Assembly: GCF_000344805.1 (NCBI RefSeq)
Contig: NC_020453.1
Location: 3,443,001 to 3,507,000 of the forward strand
DNA from: Bradyrhizobium oligotrophicum S58
GTDB lineage: Bacteria; Pseudomonadota; Alphaproteobacteria; Rhizobiales; Xanthobacteraceae
DNA: 64,000 nucleotides
Direction: 5' to 3'
Part shown: in pieces, positions 33,389 through 42,963 of the stretch
How positions within the stretch are numbered: position 1 is the first letter of the stretch
Layout: each line of letters starts with the position of its first letter
Position numbers and translations under genes: made by a program
Notes under the pieces: generated by a model
What the model saw: only the letters and a program-made list of their open reading frames with translations
Database searches by the model: none
Told to the model about the DNA's origin: nothing

Positions 33389-36070
33389 ATGAGTAAATTA
33401 CCGGACCTCGACACGGCCTGCAGCAGCCTCCGATCCATGACGATCGGACGGATGATCTTTGGCAGCTTTCTGCTGCTGCTCGCCGTGATCACCGCGACCA
33501 GCATGGCGAGCGTGATCGCCATCCGTCACATCGATTCGACCTTTGCCGAACTGCAGCGGCTCCAAGGTGTCGGCGATCTCGCCGAGGAGATCGACCAGCG
33601 CATGAACGAGCTGCGGCTCGCGGCGCGCGATTTCGTCACCGACCCCGGCTCGCGCTCCGACCGCGTCATGGAGGCGGCCACCGAACTGAACGCGCTCTTG
33701 AAGAAGACGCGCCTGCAACTGGCGCCGGAGCAGCAGGCGACCATCGACGGCGTCTCCCAGCGGCTTGCGAACTACCGCGAAGGCATCGACCGGATCAGCG
33801 CGCTGATCGGCCACCGCGCCGAGCTGCTGTCCGGACTGCCGGCGGCGCGCGAGGGTTTCGAGGAGGCGATCGCGGGCCTGACCGAGCGTGGGACCGCGCG
33901 GGCGCTGTTCCAGGTGCAGAACCAGATCGGCGCCGCTCTCCTGGCGCGGGATCCAGCCGGCGCCGAGCAGGCGGCCCGCAGCATGCGCGCGCTGCCGATC
34001 GAGGACAGCGCGCTGCGCGCCGCAGCCGACCGCTACGCCGAGGTCATCATCGCCATTGCCGGTACCGAGGACGAGATCGCTCGGCTCGACAAGGAGGTTC
34101 TGGGTATCGAGGGGCGGCTGATCGGGCGCGTCACCGAGTTGCTGCGGGCCTTGAGCGCCAGCCAGGGCAAGGTGCTGTCGCGCGACTTCGCCCGCACCTT
34201 GGCCGAGACCAAATGGCAGAGCATCATCTTCGGAACGGCGGGTGTTCTGATCGGCATCTTCGCTGCGTCATTCGTGGTGCGTCGGACTGTGCGGCCGCTG
34301 ACTTCGATCGCGCGCTCGATCCGGGCGCTGGCGGCGGGTGAGAAGGCGACGTCGATCCCGCAGACCGACGTCCAGAACGAGATCGGCGATATCGCGCGGG
34401 CCGCGGAAGTGTTCCGGCAGACGCTGCAGGATGCCGATGCGGCACGCGAAGCGGCGGTGCGCGCTTTGGCCGAGCAGCGGCTGGCGGAGGAGAGCTATCG
34501 CAAGCTGTTCGAGGCCTCGATTGACGGCATCTATGTGACCACCCCGAGCGGCCTCGTTCTCAATGCCAACCCGGCGCTCGCCCGCATCATGGGCTACGAG
34601 TCGACGAGCGACCTGATCCAGAGTGTCAACGACATCGCCGACACCATCTATGTCCATCCGCTGGCGCGGGAACGCTATCAACGGCTGATGCGGCGCGATG
34701 GCATGGTGCGTGAGTTCGAATACCAGGTGCGGCGGCGCAATGGCGAGATCCGCTGGCTGTCGGACAGCGCCACGGTCGTGCGCGACGAGAGCGGCGAGGT
34801 GGTCCGCTACGAAGGCGTCGTTCGCGACATCACCGATCAGAGGCGCGCCGAGGACGCGATCGCCGAAGGCCGCCGGCTGCTGCAGCAGGTCATCGACACC
34901 GTGCCGGCGGTGATCAACGTCAAGGATCGCGAGCTGCGCTACGTCCTGATGAACCGCTACATGGCCGGCATTTTCAACGTCGAGCCCGAGGATGCGCTGG
35001 GACGCACCACGGGCGAGCTGATGTCGCGCTATGGCGCGAGCAAGACCGACTCCAACGACAAGCGCGTGCTGATGACGAAGGCCGGCCTCGGCTTCTACGA
35101 GGAGGAGTACCTGGACTCGTGCAGCGTCATGCGGCAATGGCTGGTCAACAAGCTGCCGCTGCTGGACGCCGACGGCGAGGTCGACAAGATCGTGACGGTG
35201 GCGCTCGACATCGGCGAGCGCAAGAAGAGCGAGCAGGAGATGCGCAAGGCCAAGGAGGCCGCCGAGACCGCGCTCCGGAACCTGCGCGAGACCCAGGCCT
35301 CGCTGATCGAGGCCGAGAAGCTTGCCGCGCTCGGGCGCATGGTCGCCGGCGTCGCCCACGAGGTCAACAATCCCGTCGGCATCAGCCTGACCGTAGCTTC
35401 CGCGCTCGAGCGCAAGACCGACCGCTTCAGCGAGGAGGTCAAGCGTGGCGAGCTCAGGCGTTCGAGCCTCAACGAGTTTATCGAGACCAGCCGCAGCGCT
35501 GCCGGCCAGCTCGTCGCCAATCTCAACCGCGCCGCCGAACTGATCCAGTCGTTCAAGCAGGTCGCGGCGGATCGCAACTACTCCGACCAGCGCACCTTCG
35601 ATCTGGCCGATCTCACCGAGCAGGTGGTGATGAGTCTGCGCCCGGGCGTGCGCAGACAGAACCTGACCGTCAACGTCAACTGCCAGCCCGACCTGGTCAT
35701 GAACAGCTATCCCGGCCCCTACGGCCAGGTGCTGACCAACCTGTTTCTCAATGCCGTTGCGCACGCCTTTCCTGACGGAAGGAGCGGTGTGATCGAGATC
35801 CAGGCGCGCGAGTCCGGGCGCGACAATGTCGAGATCATCTTTTCCGACAATGGCTGCGGCATGTCGCTCGATGTCCGCCGTCGTGCCTTTGATCCGTTCT
35901 TCACGACGCGCCGCGATCAGGGCGGCACCGGCCTCGGCTTGCACATCGTCTACAACATCGTGACCAACCGGCTCGGCGGCCGGCTCGATCTCGATTCCGA
36001 GCCCGGCAGCGGAACGCGTGTCCGGATCCTTCTCCCGCGGGTCGCTCCGCTGGAGCAGGCGGCGGAGTAG
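33389..36070 (+). CDS. Membrane-bound PAS sensor histidine kinase
   Basis: An 893-residue hybrid-free sensor kinase. Two membrane helices (about residues 25-50 and 275-295) flank a helical periplasmic sensor. Then come HAMP (to about 345), two PAS domains (from about 368 and 500), a coiled-coil link, the HisKA domain with H-box VAGVAHEVNNP (phospho-acceptor His657) and a HATPase domain with FSDNGCGM and GGTGLGLHIVY. Architecture resembles DctB-like kinases. ATG 33389 is placed downstream of the LexA box. No response regulator is adjacent, so its partner must be elsewhere. Confidence 0.9.
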   Translation: MSKLPDLDTACSSLRSMTIGRMIFGSFLLLLAVITATSMASVIAIRHIDSTFAELQRLQGVGDLAEEIDQRMNELRLAARDFVTDPGSRSDRVMEAATELNALLKKTRLQLAPEQQATIDGVSQRLANYREGIDRISALIGHRAELLSGLPAAREGFEEAIAGLTERGTARALFQVQNQIGAALLARDPAGAEQAARSMRALPIEDSALRAAADRYAEVIIAIAGTEDEIARLDKEVLGIEGRLIGRVTELLRALSASQGKVLSRDFARTLAETKWQSIIFGTAGVLIGIFAASFVVRRTVRPLTSIARSIRALAAGEKATSIPQTDVQNEIGDIARAAEVFRQTLQDADAAREAAVRALAEQRLAEESYRKLFEASIDGIYVTTPSGLVLNANPALARIMGYESTSDLIQSVNDIADTIYVHPLARERYQRLMRRDGMVREFEYQVRRRNGEIRWLSDSATVVRDESGEVVRYEGVVRDITDQRRAEDAIAEGRRLLQQVIDTVPAVINVKDRELRYVLMNRYMAGIFNVEPEDALGRTTGELMSRYGASKTDSNDKRVLMTKAGLGFYEEEYLDSCSVMRQWLVNKLPLLDADGEVDKIVTVALDIGERKKSEQEMRKAKEAAETALRNLRETQASLIEAEKLAALGRMVAGVAHEVNNPVGISLTVASALERKTDRFSEEVKRGELRRSSLNEFIETSRSAAGQLVANLNRAAELIQSFKQVAADRNYSDQRTFDLADLTEQVVMSLRPGVRRQNLTVNVNCQPDLVMNSYPGPYGQVLTNLFLNAVAHAFPDGRSGVIEIQARESGRDNVEIIFSDNGCGMSLDVRRRAFDPFFTTRRDQGGTGLGLHIVYNIVTNRLGGRLDLDSEPGSGTRVRILLPRVAPLEQAAE

Positions 36071-36337
36071 GGGCGTCCGCCGGGGTCTGCGAGGTGTTTC
36101 GTCACTACGTTGGACTCCGGATTGACTCTCACGAAGCCGCGATCGAATCGAATTTTGGCCCGGTTGATGCATTACCATCGGCGCACCCTGGGGTGGTGCA
36201 GGAGCCAGATGGACCAGATGGACATGAGCAAATGGATCGTGTGCGGCGGCCATGAGCCGCATCGAGTTGAACGTGCCGTTCTTAGCAACAGCGGTTCAAG
36301 GCGGCAGGTGGCCGGACGATGGAAACCGCCCATCCAG

Positions 36338-36679
36338 ATGACTGGCGCAGCGCTCCTGCTCGCGCTGGCCGCTCCGCCGTCATTGGCGCGCGACCGCGGC
36401 CAGTACGCGAACTCATCGCCGGAGATGAAGGCGTGGTTCGACGGCCTGCGCAGCGGCAAGGGCCCGTGCTGCTCGGATGCTGACGGCAGCGCCGTCAGCG
36501 ACGTCGATTGGGAGAGCCGGAATGGTCACTATCGCGTCCGTCTCGAGGGCGAATGGTTCGATGTTCCGGACGATGCCGTGATCACCGAGCCCAATCGGGT
36601 CGGGCGCACCATGGTCTGGCCGATGCGCGGCTATCAGGGCCTCTCGATCCGCTGCTTCATGCCTGGCAGCATGACGTAG
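36338..36679 (+). CDS. Small exported protein of unknown function
   Basis: A 113-residue protein from ATG 36338 with a short signal peptide (MTGAALLLALAAPPSLA). The mature part has a Cys pair (GPCCSDADG), conserved-looking aromatic positions (DWESRNGHYRVRLEGEWFDV) and a third Cys near the end (SIRCFMPG). The frame is open upstream to 36110, so the start could be earlier. Function unknown. Confidence 0.7.
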   Translation: MTGAALLLALAAPPSLARDRGQYANSSPEMKAWFDGLRSGKGPCCSDADGSAVSDVDWESRNGHYRVRLEGEWFDVPDDAVITEPNRVGRTMVWPMRGYQGLSIRCFMPGSMT

Positions 36680-36694
36680 TGGGCGCGCGGAGGT

Positions 36695-37078
36695 TCAGGC
36701 GTATTTCTTGTCGCGCTCCAGCAGCTCGATCGAGATGCCCTCGGGGCCGCGGATGAAGCAGATGCGAACACCGGGGCGGATCGTGGTCGGCTCGGTCGTG
36801 AAGGTGACGCCCTTGGTCTTGAGCTCGGCGGCAACAGCGTCGATATCCTTCACGGTGAGGCCGAAATGATCGAGGCCCTGGTAGGGCGTCAGCGGCGGCG
36901 CATTGACGCCGTCGCCCGGCTCGACCTTGGCAATGAAAACGCTCGCGCCACCGAGCTTGACGTCGATACGGCCGGCATTGCGGACGATCTCACCGCCGAG
37001 AACGTCATGGAGCCAGTTGGCGGTCGCTTCCGGGTCCGGGCTGCGGAGATGGATGTGGTCCCACGTGACATTCAACAT
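36695..37078 (-). CDS. VOC-superfamily (glyoxalase-like) protein
   Basis: A 127-residue vicinal-oxygen-chelate fold protein with two beta-alpha-beta-beta-beta halves: VTWDHIHLRSPDPEATANWL (metal-ligand His at WDHIHL) and LDHFGLTVKDIDAVAAEL, then FIRGPEGISIELLE, whose Glu is a second metal ligand. The family includes glyoxalase I, dioxygenases and resistance proteins; the reaction cannot be chosen here. The start ATG 37078 is natural, although the frame stays open much further upstream. Confidence 0.88.
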   Translation of the reverse strand: MLNVTWDHIHLRSPDPEATANWLHDVLGGEIVRNAGRIDVKLGGASVFIAKVEPGDGVNAPPLTPYQGLDHFGLTVKDIDAVAAELKTKGVTFTTEPTTIRPGVRICFIRGPEGISIELLERDKKYA

Positions 37079-37298
37079 CGTCGAGAGCTTTCGAGAGAGT
37101 GAACCGCCCGCGGAGCGGCGGCGTTTCTGATGGGTCGGAAAACGACGCGATTGTTTACCGGCTCGTCCTCCGCAACGCCAGTCCGGGAGACGGCCGGTAT
37201 CCAGGACTGCCCTCCAATTGTCGGCTTTGCATGCAACCATCTCGATGTTTGCCGATTGAACGTTCCAGATGCCCGGCCGGGCAGCCGATGGTGCAGAC

Positions 37299-38015
37299 AT
37301 GAGCGCGGGTCTCTCTCGTTTGCTAAGGGGCAAGCCCGGCGCTTCGGCGTCGCCGGCCGAACGTCGGCGCGACGTGTCGCATATCCCTTTGGGGTCTGCG
37401 CTGATCGGGCTTGCTGTGCTGGCGATCCTGATCTGCGGTGCGCTTGGTTGGCTGGCTATGTCGATGGATGAGGGCGAGACGACCGACGCCAGCCTTGCGC
37501 AGCTCACATCGACCAATTCGAGCAGCCAGTACGGAAGCGACGAAGATGGGACGGAGCCGTCGCGCGGGTTCCCTTCCGTGGTCCCCGGCATGGCAGAGCA
37601 GTCCAACGCCGTCATTGACGCCGCATCTTCATCGTCGGGCGGCCCGGGCTCCAACCTCATGGACGCCAATGCGAGCCTGACGCCGACGCAGCCACCGGCG
37701 CCATCGACAGCGCTGGACCCGGCCGTTCTGTCCGGCCTGCGGATCAGCTCCCAGTCCTGGCGGCGCGGCGGTCTCGGATCGAAGGCGTTGGTGACCTTCA
37801 CCCTGCGGAACGCCAACAAATTCGCGATCAAGGATGTCGAGATCAGCTGCGCCTTCAGCCGGCGGGACGGCAGCCACGTCACCGACCGCCGCCGGCTCGT
37901 GCCGGGAGAAATAGCGTCACGGAGCCGCAAGACCTTCGCCGCCGTCCACGTTGGATTTGTCAACGTTAATGTCAGCACGGCAAAATGCGCGCTGGTTGCA
38001 GCGACAAAAATCTAA
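37299..38015 (+). CDS. Single-pass membrane protein with FxLyD-like C-terminal domain
   Basis: A 238-residue protein: a basic N-terminus, one membrane helix (SALIGLAVLAILICGALGWL), a Ser/Thr/Pro-rich linker and a C-terminal beta-sandwich-like domain (GSKALVTFTLRNANKFAIKD, then ISCAFSRRDG). The domain resembles FxLyD-type modules. An in-frame ATG at 37269 would add ten residues. Function unknown. Confidence 0.65.
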   Translation: MSAGLSRLLRGKPGASASPAERRRDVSHIPLGSALIGLAVLAILICGALGWLAMSMDEGETTDASLAQLTSTNSSSQYGSDEDGTEPSRGFPSVVPGMAEQSNAVIDAASSSSGGPGSNLMDANASLTPTQPPAPSTALDPAVLSGLRISSQSWRRGGLGSKALVTFTLRNANKFAIKDVEISCAFSRRDGSHVTDRRRLVPGEIASRSRKTFAAVHVGFVNVNVSTAKCALVAATKI

Positions 38016-38131
38016 TTATGTCGCGCTAGTTTCCGACGGTCTTTGAACCTGAGCGGTTTGACCGGGAACATACTGTCATGATCCTCCGTTAGGTGGATGG
38101 TCGGCGCAGGTGCCGACGGAGCGGTAAACTT

Positions 38132-38620
38132 ATGCCCATTTTGCGTTACTTTCTTTTCGTCGGGGGAACCCTGCTCGCCCTGCTGGTCCTGGCTGACTCC
38201 GTGCTTCCCAGCGTACCGCTGCCTGCGAGCCTGACGTCTGCGTCGGACCTGCCTCCGGTGCGCATCCAGTCCACGCGCAAATGGCCCGAGCGGATCGTGA
38301 TGGACACGTCGATCGCAACGCCGGCTCCAGTCAAGCTTGCGAAGGTGGAGCAGCCGGTGCGACCCGCGCCTGTGGCGGCCGCAGAGCCGGCCAAGAACAG
38401 TGCCCGCGATGCCTATGCGCAGATGACTGCCGCCGTCGACGCCAGCCAGAGCAGTGCAGTCGCCAAAGCCGGCGAGAAGCCTCACGTCACCAAACTTTCC
38501 GACACGGCCAAGCCTGTCGACGCCAAGAAGCGGAAGACCGCGAAAGTGCATCCTCCCGGAAAACCGATGCTTCTGGTCGCGCAGCAGCCGCATTTCGGCC
38601 TGTTCGATTCGACTTGGTAG
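38132..38620 (+). CDS. Membrane-anchored protein of unknown function
   Basis: A 162-residue protein with an N-terminal hydrophobic anchor (LRYFLFVGGTLLALLVLADS) and an Ala/Pro/Lys-rich, probably extended periplasmic remainder, ending QQPHFGLFDSTW. The form is common among Bradyrhizobium-type hypothetical proteins. No domain recognised. Confidence 0.65.
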   Translation: MPILRYFLFVGGTLLALLVLADSVLPSVPLPASLTSASDLPPVRIQSTRKWPERIVMDTSIATPAPVKLAKVEQPVRPAPVAAAEPAKNSARDAYAQMTAAVDASQSSAVAKAGEKPHVTKLSDTAKPVDAKKRKTAKVHPPGKPMLLVAQQPHFGLFDSTW

Positions 38621-38816
38621 CATCACGTCGTCGGCTGTTCCCTGCCGAGTGTGCTCCGCCTGAGGGTACCGCCCGTGGATGCGACGAACTGGGCGTGCCC
38701 GAGGTTTTGCGCCGCCAGACTGCCTTGATCTTGCGCAAAGTGCGCTCCCTCCGGAGCGCCTAGCGTCACCTCAATGGGGCCTGGACGCGTTGTCCGGGTA
38801 CCCACGGAGACGCTGC

Positions 38817-39227
38817 ATGACCACCACGCCCAACCTCTCGATCTCGCCGGAGAAGGTCGCCTTCGTGGTAACCAAGGCGCATCAGTATGAAATGGAAGCG
38901 GCCGAACCCGAGCTGCTGGCAGATCTGGCGGATGACGACTCGGCCCCGGGGACGGGTGGGCGCGGCGCGAATACCGATCGGTCCGAACTCGTCAGCTTCA
39001 TCAGGGGCCTCAATGTCGACGAGCAGATTGACCTGGTCGCGCTGACCTGGCTCGGCCGGGGAGACGGCTCGCTTGAGAATTGGGACGAGCTTCGCGCGCA
39101 AGCCGCGCAGGCGCACAACAATCGCACGGCAACCTATCTGATCGAAACGCCGATGCTCGGCGATTATCTGGAGGAGGCGCTGTCGGAGTTCGGGCTCTCC
39201 CTGGAAGATTTCGAAGGCAACATCTAA
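38817..39227 (+). CDS. DUF3775-family protein
   Basis: A 136-residue acidic, mostly helical protein beginning MTTTPNLSISPEKVAFVVTK. The core LVSFIRGLNVDEQIDLVALT and LGDYLEEALSEFGLSLEDFE fit DUF3775, a family of unknown function found mainly in Alphaproteobacteria. No signal peptide. The following gene (39371) in the same direction is a host-attachment-family protein. Confidence 0.85.
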   Translation: MTTTPNLSISPEKVAFVVTKAHQYEMEAAEPELLADLADDDSAPGTGGRGANTDRSELVSFIRGLNVDEQIDLVALTWLGRGDGSLENWDELRAQAAQAHNNRTATYLIETPMLGDYLEEALSEFGLSLEDFEGNI

Positions 39228-39370
39228 TGCGAACGCGCGGCTGGCATTGCATCTCGTGCAAAGGTCCATGCTTCCGCGCTGGATGGACGAATTGAAGTCT
39301 TCGCCAATCGATGGCGGGGCTCAAATCCGACCCTGGATCGGGGTCGCGAAGCGAAGATGGAGTAGGGCTC

Positions 39371-39817
39371 ATGGACAAGATGAAGGTCGGGACCGGCGAC
39401 TGGGTCGTCGTTTGCGATGGTCGCAAAGCGCTGATCCTCGAGAACATCGGCGACAGCATGTTTCCCAACCTGCATACGAAGGAGGTTCACGAGCATGAGA
39501 ACGAGCGCACCAGCGCTCAAGGCGCCGACGCACCCGGGTCTGTACAGCAGTCGTTCGGTCAGGCGCGGAGTTCGGTAGAGCAGACCGATTGGCACGATCA
39601 GGCCGAAAGAGCCTTTCTCAAGCAGATCGCCGACCGCCTGCATCACGCCGTCCTGTCAGGCGAAACCAAAGCCGTGACGATGGTAGCGTCGCCGCGGGCG
39701 CTGGGAATGATCCGCGCCGACTATTCCGACGCGGTGCGCAAGGTGCTGCATGGCGAGGTTCACAAGGACCTGGTCAAGCTGCCGGTCTACGAAATCGAGA
39801 AGCAGCTGCTCGCCTGA
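39371..39817 (+). CDS. Host-attachment-family protein
   Basis: A 148-residue cytoplasmic protein with the family pattern: GDWVVVCDGRKALILENIGD at the N-terminus, an acidic His/Gln-rich middle, then FLKQIADRLHHAV and TMVASPRALGMIRADYS, ending KLPVYEIEKQL. Named from a plant-attachment phenotype in an Agrobacterium relative, these proteins resemble archaeal/bacterial release-factor (eRF1-like) folds. ATG 39371 is preferred over an upstream in-frame ATG. Confidence 0.85.
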   Translation: MDKMKVGTGDWVVVCDGRKALILENIGDSMFPNLHTKEVHEHENERTSAQGADAPGSVQQSFGQARSSVEQTDWHDQAERAFLKQIADRLHHAVLSGETKAVTMVASPRALGMIRADYSDAVRKVLHGEVHKDLVKLPVYEIEKQLLA

Positions 39818-39893
39818 GCAGTCTGCTCGACGCGCGCTGACACAGTCAGAAGATGCCGGGTCTCGCCGGCATTCGCTATAGGCGACAGCGTAA

Positions 39894-40088
39894 TCAATGC
39901 GTGCTGTCGAGCGAGGGTACGGACTCCGGAGCGGCCGGTACCAGGCTTGCATCCGGATGCGTGGCGCCTTTTTCCACGATCTCGTATCCGCAATCTTCCA
40001 GCCAGGCGATGACACGGTCGGCCATGGCGTAATCCCAGGTGGGATAGGAGCGGGCGATGACTTGGCGCGGCGTGAGCTTGCGAGACAT
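39894..40088 (-). CDS. Small protein, tandem paralogue 1
   Basis: A 64-residue protein sharing most of its first 40 residues with the product of 40251-40436 (IARSYPTWDYAMADRVIAWL, then CGYEIVEK). The shared core looks like two helices around a WDYAMAD centre. No signal peptide or membrane helix. Function unknown. Confidence 0.7.
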   Translation of the reverse strand: MSRKLTPRQVIARSYPTWDYAMADRVIAWLEDCGYEIVEKGATHPDASLVPAAPESVPSLDSTH

Positions 40089-40250
40089 TCGTGATCCCTT
40101 ATGACCTGATCTCGTGACGTTTAATGACGTTCGACGTCTGATGCTGCTGTTTGAACCCCAGAACGAGCGTCCGGTTCCTGGGACAACCGTGCGCCCGCGA
40201 CTTTGCGGCTTCGAAATCTAACGCGTGCCTCGCGAGGCGAACGCTGTATT

Positions 40251-40436
40251 TCAGCAGGCGCTGATCATGGGCTCCAGCTGGTCCGCTGGTGACGCTGCGG
40301 CATCATGCTCCTGCTTCTTCTCCACGATCTCATATCCGCAATGATCGAGCCATGCGATCAGGCGGTCGGCCATGGCGTAGTCCCAGCTGGGATACGATCT
40401 GGCGATGACTTCGCGTGCCGTAAATTTTCGAGCCAT
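40251..40436 (-). CDS. Small protein, tandem paralogue 2
   Basis: A 61-residue protein beginning MARKFTAREVIARSYPSWDY, paralogous to the protein encoded just downstream at 39894-40088; the C-terminal tails differ. Strong conservation over the first 40 residues between two adjacent copies shows both are real genes. Function unknown. Confidence 0.7.
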   Translation of the reverse strand: MARKFTAREVIARSYPSWDYAMADRLIAWLDHCGYEIVEKKQEHDAAASPADQLEPMISAC

Positions 40437-40961
40437 GATGTTGACCTGTCGCTCCCTGAGTTCTCCATGAGCCGCTCGCGATCGGGCTGTTCATGGGGGC
40501 GCCGGCAGTCTGTGCTGCGGCGGTTGTCTTCTTTGCGTCGCCGATATTCCTCTGACCGCTTCGCCTCAATGTCTCCGAAGCTGTCGCTCGTTTGCGGTGG
40601 AAATCGGTTCTTTTCGTTACGTTTGATGTGAAGAGATGACTTTTGCCTTTCGGCGGTCCCCCGGCGTTCGCAGTCGTTCCCGAATATGGTGAAAATCTTC
40701 AGGCCGCGGTCGGCTTCATCATTTCGATGGCCGCCTGTGGCGTAGTCGTGCACACAGCAAGGCCGGCTTGTGGCTGGCGGCGCGATGTTTCGTCACAGGC
40801 AGACGACGATTGCTGAAAATGCGATCTTCACTTGGCCTCAGTCGGAGCGGCGTATTGCGCCTGAGGCTGGAACGGAGCGAGCCGTTCAAGGTTTTCAGCC
40901 GAGGGTGCAGCACCGTGTGCCGACGTTCGACGGCTGGCTCGGGCACGAATGGAGCGAAGCC
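40437..40961. other. Intergenic stretch without a convincing gene
   Basis: About 525 bases. A leftward frame (40358-40753) is open but very Arg/Ser/Glu-rich and overlaps the real gene at 40251-40436, so it is not called. I see no strong hairpin or repeat. Confidence 0.45.
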
Positions 40962-41201
40962 ATGAAGCTGGTGTTCTTGACCATTCTGCTGACGGGCCTC
41001 GTGGCGGAAGCCGAGGTTTCGGTTGCCAACGAGTCCTGCGGACCAGGATGCCACGTTGCCCCCAACGGCGGCTGCGTGGTCGACGGCTGGGAGGCGGGCG
41101 CACCGGTCTGGAACGAATGCCCCGCGGGCGCGCGGCCACGGCCGCCATGCGGCGCGGCATTCAAATGGAGCAGGCAGGCAAAGGCCTGCATCATCAGGTG
41201 A
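40962..41201 (+). CDS. Small exported Cys-rich protein
   Basis: A 79-residue protein with a signal peptide (MKLVFLTILLTGLVAEAEV) and a ~60-residue mature part containing six Cys (ESCGPGCHVAPNGGCVVDGW and four further on), enough for three disulfides. The start resembles GCG-type Cys/Gly motifs of small secreted rhizobial proteins. GGAG lies 7 bases before ATG 40962. Function unknown. Confidence 0.7.
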   Translation: MKLVFLTILLTGLVAEAEVSVANESCGPGCHVAPNGGCVVDGWEAGAPVWNECPAGARPRPPCGAAFKWSRQAKACIIR

Positions 41202-41271
41202 ACGTCCGACACCTCGCCACACCCGTCCGTGACGCAGCGCTTCGAGGCCGCGAATTCACACGCACTCGAAG

Positions 41272-41484
41272 TCAGGTGAGCGACGGAGGGGCGGTTGTGG
41301 GAGAAACGGTTTCGATGTCCAGCGTGAACAGCCGTTGATCGTCGACGTTTTCCGAATGAGCCAGCACCTGCTCGAGCAACGCGATCACGGCCGTTGCCCG
41401 CGCCTGCTGGTTGGTATCATCGTAGCTCGTAGCGGCCAGGATCGAGCCGTTGGTTTCGCACTTCGCCTTGATCTGAACAATCAT
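41272..41484 (-). CDS. Small protein of unknown function
   Basis: A 70-residue protein from ATG 41484 (MIVQIKAKCETNGSILAAT) with a helix ARATAVIALLEQVLAH and a Thr/Pro-rich end. The frame extends to 41547. Nothing recognised. Confidence 0.45.
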   Translation of the reverse strand: MIVQIKAKCETNGSILAATSYDDTNQQARATAVIALLEQVLAHSENVDDQRLFTLDIETVSPTTAPPSLT

Positions 41485-41607
41485 CGTCGCATCCCATGAC
41501 GTGGTCGGATGCACGAGACTCGCGGCAATCTTGTTAAATTGGCGCAAAATGCTCTGGATAAATGCGCGGTATTAATGCACCGGATATCCTGAGTGGCGGG
41601 CGGTGCC

Positions 41608-42795
41608 TCAGCTCGCCCGGGCATGGATCACCTCGCGTGGTGCGCTGGAGCCGAAGGCACGCCGTATCCAGCTTCGCGCAGGGGCCTCGATGAGCATGTA
41701 GGTGACCCAGGCCGCGGCGGTTGCAATTGCGACGAACAGGCCGAGCCGAAGCCCGAATTCGAGGACACCGGGCTCGTCGGGCTTGCCGATCATCGCGAGC
41801 CGGATGAGGAAGGGATGCAGCAGGTAGATCGAATAGCTGCATTCGCCGCCGACGATGACGGCGCGCGACGACAGCCAGCGGGCATGGCCATAACGGCTCG
41901 CGGCCACGAAGACGATCGAAAACCCGGTGATCTCGATGAGACGCACGGCGACCTCGATCGAGAACGACCAGCCGGGCAGGCGGGGCTGCAGGAAGAGCAG
42001 CATGGGGGCGCAGGCCAGCGCAGCCAGCGACAGCCAGAACAGGACCGTCACGCATCTGCGCTCCGCCCGGTCGGGCTGCGCTTGCGCGCGATTCTGGTAG
42101 ATCATGGCGGCAAAGCATCCGGCCAGGAACTGGGCCACATGCAGGTAGGGCGCGTAGTAGGTGAGCCATTGCATGCCGTTGTGCTGGAGGCTCGGCGCGA
42201 GCTCCCGCAGCACGGCGTCGCCGAAGGTGAAGAAAGCTGCGATCGTGAGCGCGAATGCCAGGATGTTCGCGACTGCGAGCCAGATCATCGTCGACAGCCG
42301 GACGACGCCGGCCAGCAGGAAGCAGACGAATGGAAACAGCAGGTAGAAGAACAGCTCGACGCTGATCGACCAGAGGTGCTGGAGCGACGGCACGACAGCC
42401 ACCAGCATCGTGCCGTTCTGCACCGGAACCCAAGCCTGCGTCATGGTGAGAATGAAGCCGAGCGAGGGTGCGGGAAGCCCTCGCGCAATCATGAGGTAGG
42501 TGACGATCGCAAGGACCACCACGGCGTACATGGGATACAGCCGCGCGAAGCGCGCGATCGCGAATTCACGAAGCGCGGGGCCGACCTGCTGCGCCTGGAA
42601 GCGACCGGCATAATTGAGCCAGAGGACGAACCCGCTCAACACGAAAAACATCGTCATGCCGATGCTGCTGACCTGCGCGATCAGCTCCGCCGGCCAGCCG
42701 TGTGCCAATGATGGTGCGCCGTGTCCAATTGCAACCGTTGCGGCCGCAACGAAACGCAACCCGGTCAGCGAGCCGATGAAACGTTGATCATTCAC
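41608..42795 (-). CDS. Acyltransferase family 3 (OafA/YrhL-like) membrane protein
   Basis: A protein of about 395 residues with ten or more membrane helices. Family features: FIGSLTGLRFVAAATVAIGH with the conserved His, FFVLSGFVLWL, a RFARLYPMY arginine motif, LQHLWSISVELFFYLLFP and ECSYSIYLLHPF. Such enzymes transfer acetyl or other acyl groups to exported polysaccharides, O-antigen or lipids. GTG 42795 is chosen because it opens directly into the family N-terminus; an in-frame TTG at 42885 would add 30 residues. Confidence 0.88.
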   Translation of the reverse strand: MNDQRFIGSLTGLRFVAAATVAIGHGAPSLAHGWPAELIAQVSSIGMTMFFVLSGFVLWLNYAGRFQAQQVGPALREFAIARFARLYPMYAVVVLAIVTYLMIARGLPAPSLGFILTMTQAWVPVQNGTMLVAVVPSLQHLWSISVELFFYLLFPFVCFLLAGVVRLSTMIWLAVANILAFALTIAAFFTFGDAVLRELAPSLQHNGMQWLTYYAPYLHVAQFLAGCFAAMIYQNRAQAQPDRAERRCVTVLFWLSLAALACAPMLLFLQPRLPGWSFSIEVAVRLIEITGFSIVFVAASRYGHARWLSSRAVIVGGECSYSIYLLHPFLIRLAMIGKPDEPGVLEFGLRLGLFVAIATAAAWVTYMLIEAPARSWIRRAFGSSAPREVIHARAS

Positions 42796-42963
42796 GTCGA
42801 GATATTGTCCCCGCTTCGAAGCCGGATCAGGCTGCTTTCGTCGCGTCCGTTGTAGAAACGGTGGCAGCCGCAGGCAATCCCGCAATCATGCGACGTCTTG
42901 CGGAGGGGGCATTTCGGGCCGTTCTCCGCAGTCTATCGAGGTGGCTCGTTGACAAAGCAAGAC

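Noticed and set aside
34268-36262. Leftward ~660-codon frame opposite the PAS kinase
   Set aside because: Shadow frame; the sense strand has all kinase motifs.
40358-40753. Leftward 131-codon frame
   Set aside because: Extremely charged composition, overlaps a better supported small gene, no ribosome site seen.
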